Assembly (NCBI RefSeq): GCF_041912895.1
Contig: NZ_JAYSGI010000001.1
Span: 1,314,669-1,378,668 of the forward strand
Origin: Pelagerythrobacter sp041912895
GTDB taxonomy: Bacteria > Pseudomonadota > Alphaproteobacteria > Sphingomonadales > Sphingomonadaceae
DNA: 64,000 bases
Reading direction: 5' to 3'
The notes under the pieces were generated by a model. It had not been told where the DNA came from. It worked only from the letters and a program-made list of their open reading frames with translations, and made no database searches. The position numbers and the translations under genes were made by a program. Below, in pieces: positions 60,834 through 64,000 of this stretch. How positions within the stretch are numbered: the stretch's first letter is position 1; every line of letters starts with the position of its first letter.

Positions 60834-61530
60834 CGCCGAACGCCATATAGTCGAGATCCGGAAACTGGGCCGCGTCGTCGCGACACTCTATTGCGGCGAT
60901 GCCTACAGGATCCGCCCAACCCTCGGTTGGTTCGACGCCGACATCATGGATCCGCCGTATCTGTTCGACAATCGCGGGGGCGGTGCATTTCGCAAAAGTA
61001 GGGCCGGCGCCAACCTGATCGTCGAGGAAGAACTCGATCAAGGCTTCGATACCTCGATTATCAACCCGCTCCTGTGTGGAGCGACCGTCGTGTTTTGCCA
61101 CAACGACCAGCTCGCCGACCTCCTCCCGCATCTGCGCGGGAACTTCCACCGGCACGTGACGATGTTCTGGATCAAGCCGAACCCGTCGCCGATGCGCAAC
61201 AAGCACTACTTGGCCGACACCGAGCCGTTCGTGCACGCGTGGAGCAAGGGCCACCACCCGGTCGGCGATCATCACGACATGCACCGCTGGATCACCGCGG
61301 GCACGATGCCCGCGAAGACCTTCGGCCACCCGACCGTGAAGCCGCTGTCCGTCATGAAAAAGATCGTCGCCAACGTGAATGGCAGCACCATCTGCGACCC
61401 GTTCATGGGCACCGGAAGCACCGGCATCGCTGCCGTTCGCGCCGGAAAATCCTTTACCGGAATCGAGAAGAACCCCGCCCATTTCGAAACCGCTGTAAAG
61501 CGGATCGGCGACGCGATCGCTACCCAGTGA
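60814..61530 (+). CDS. DNA methyltransferase (DPPY, beta-class-like order)
   Basis: 238 residues. The catalytic motif IMDPPYLFDN is near residue 45 and the AdoMet-binding motif ICDPFMGTGSTGIAAVRAGKSFTGIEKN is near residue 195. DPPY indicates N6-adenine or N4-cytosine methylation. No restriction endonuclease is next to it, so it is a solo enzyme, probably to shield phage DNA or mark it for regulation. The recognition site cannot be read from sequence. Confidence 0.88.
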   Translation: MAASVGDAERHIVEIRKLGRVVATLYCGDAYRIRPTLGWFDADIMDPPYLFDNRGGGAFRKSRAGANLIVEEELDQGFDTSIINPLLCGATVVFCHNDQLADLLPHLRGNFHRHVTMFWIKPNPSPMRNKHYLADTEPFVHAWSKGHHPVGDHHDMHRWITAGTMPAKTFGHPTVKPLSVMKKIVANVNGSTICDPFMGTGSTGIAAVRAGKSFTGIEKNPAHFETAVKRIGDAIATQ

Positions 61531-61678
61531 GCGCACCCGCCCGCCCTGCACTCCGCATCATCAACGGCGGATTGGCACAGCCTAGTGCAGCGAAGGCGGC
61601 AGCGATCGAACGTGCGCGTAGGCTTGCGCGACGCGATCTTTCTCGCATGATGGCGGCGGAAGGACGATCGCCCCGCTC

Positions 61679-61682
<4 letters not shown>
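61527..61682 (+). CDS. 51-residue basic protein next to integrase
   Basis: GTG 61527 overlaps the methyltransferase stop (GTGA) and its stop overlaps the integrase start (ATGA), so the frame fills the junction exactly. It encodes IINGGLAQPSAAKAAAIERARRLARRDLSRMMAAEGRS, a strongly basic helix. A recombination directionality factor would suit this position, but nothing in the sequence proves it. Confidence 0.45.
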
Positions 61683-63349
<1,667 letters not shown>

Positions 63350-63460
63350 GCACCAATGTTGCGTCTGCCGGAGACGCGAAGAGGGCCGCATGGGCCCTCT
63401 GGAAAAGGGCTCGAGGCCCTGACAGTGAATGGGTTTTTACCGCGCTTCCGCCAACTGCAA
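63350..63460 (-). other. 5S to tRNA-fMet spacer with three hairpins
   Basis: Perfect stems: GCGTCT/AGACGC at 63361-63377, AGAGGGCC/GGCCCTCT at 63380-63400 and AGGGC/GCCCT near 63406-63420. None is followed by a T-run on the minus strand, so they look like RNA processing elements, not terminators. Confidence 0.55.
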
Positions 63461-63578
63461 TGCCTGGCGACGACCTACTCTCCCAACGCTTGAGCGTTAG
63501 TACCATCGGCGCTGCCTGGTTTCACGGCCGAGTTCGAGATGGGATCGGGTGGGTCACAGGCGCTAGGGTCACCAAGCA
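63461..63578 (-). rRNA. rrf: 5S ribosomal RNA
   Basis: About 118 nt. The minus strand contains CCGATCCCATCTCGAACTCGG and GGGAGAGTAGGTC, universal 5S segments, with TGCTTGGTGACC and GTCGCCAGGCA pairing as the terminal stem. Ends are estimated from that stem. Confidence 0.93.
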
Positions 63579-63694
63579 ATGAAGCTGGCGGAACGCGGTT
63601 TCCAAATCGATGCAACCTTTCGGGCGTATCTGGCCTGACAACTCCTTGCGCATCGCAGACAAGCCTTCACAAGACTGTCGTTGATGGTGGGATT

Positions 63695-64000
<306 letters not shown>

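Noticed and set aside
63361..63420. Hairpins after 5S rRNA as terminators
   Set aside because: No T-run follows on the minus strand, and the tRNA gene lies beyond, so the transcript must pass through.

Overview
The window looks like chromosome from a high-GC alphaproteobacterium, most likely Sphingomonadales and perhaps Erythrobacteraceae. The basis is the GC-rich codon use, the alphaproteobacterial form of the LexA box (GTTC-N7-GTTC), a LexA-linked imuA-imuB-dnaE2 cassette, the dispersed palindromic repeat that translates as PELVSGS, and an rRNA operon ending 23S-5S-tRNA-fMet. The genus is inference.

Layout. Positions 1-26335 are ordinary host chromosome: the end of an alpha/beta hydrolase; a fused hydantoinase/5-oxoprolinase (HyuA-HyuB) followed by the membrane pair DUF969-DUF979; a DUF2891 protein; an ABC exporter whose permease is fused to an M1-type peptidase; an acyl-CoA dehydrogenase; a TetR regulator divergent from a complete RND efflux operon (adaptor, pump, outer-membrane channel) with an 18-bp palindromic operator between them; the SOS mutagenesis cassette imuA-imuB-dnaE2 behind a LexA box; and a ketopantoate-reductase-like oxidoreductase.

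Positions 26336-63293 (about 37 kb) are a complete-looking prophage bounded by 29-bp direct repeats. The right repeat includes the 3' end of the initiator tRNA gene. Virion genes are P2-type (portal, terminase, scaffold, capsid, head completion, baseplate, sheath, tube, gpE/E' frameshift, tape measure, gpU, gpD) but the order differs from P2: J-I-H, a tailspike and the lysis cassette come before V-W. Immunity is lambda-like (S24 repressor facing a Cro-like gene). Late activation is probably by an Ogr/Delta-type zinc-finger protein. Replication uses a primase-helicase, and integration uses a large serine recombinase at the extreme right end. Likely accessory genes are an SRAP operon under its own LexA box, an O-acyltransferase beside the tailspike, a HIRAN protein and a lipoprotein in the immunity operon, and a solo DNA methyltransferase.

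Positions 63273-64000 return to host: tRNA-fMet, 5S rRNA and the 3' end of 23S rRNA, all on the minus strand.

The most interesting signals are: (1) a reconstructable attP with inverted arms around a predicted crossover dinucleotide, lying inside the integrase gene so that integration swaps the integrase C-terminus and supplies the 3' end of tRNA-fMet; (2) three copies of a 17-bp dyad placed 57-58 bp before the start codons of late-operon first genes that lack Shine-Dalgarno sequences, suggesting activator-driven leaderless transcripts; (3) seven copies of a 23-bp repeat between phage genes, two pairs of which form tiny coupled ORFs; (4) eight GGTCAY half-sites in the AT-rich left end.
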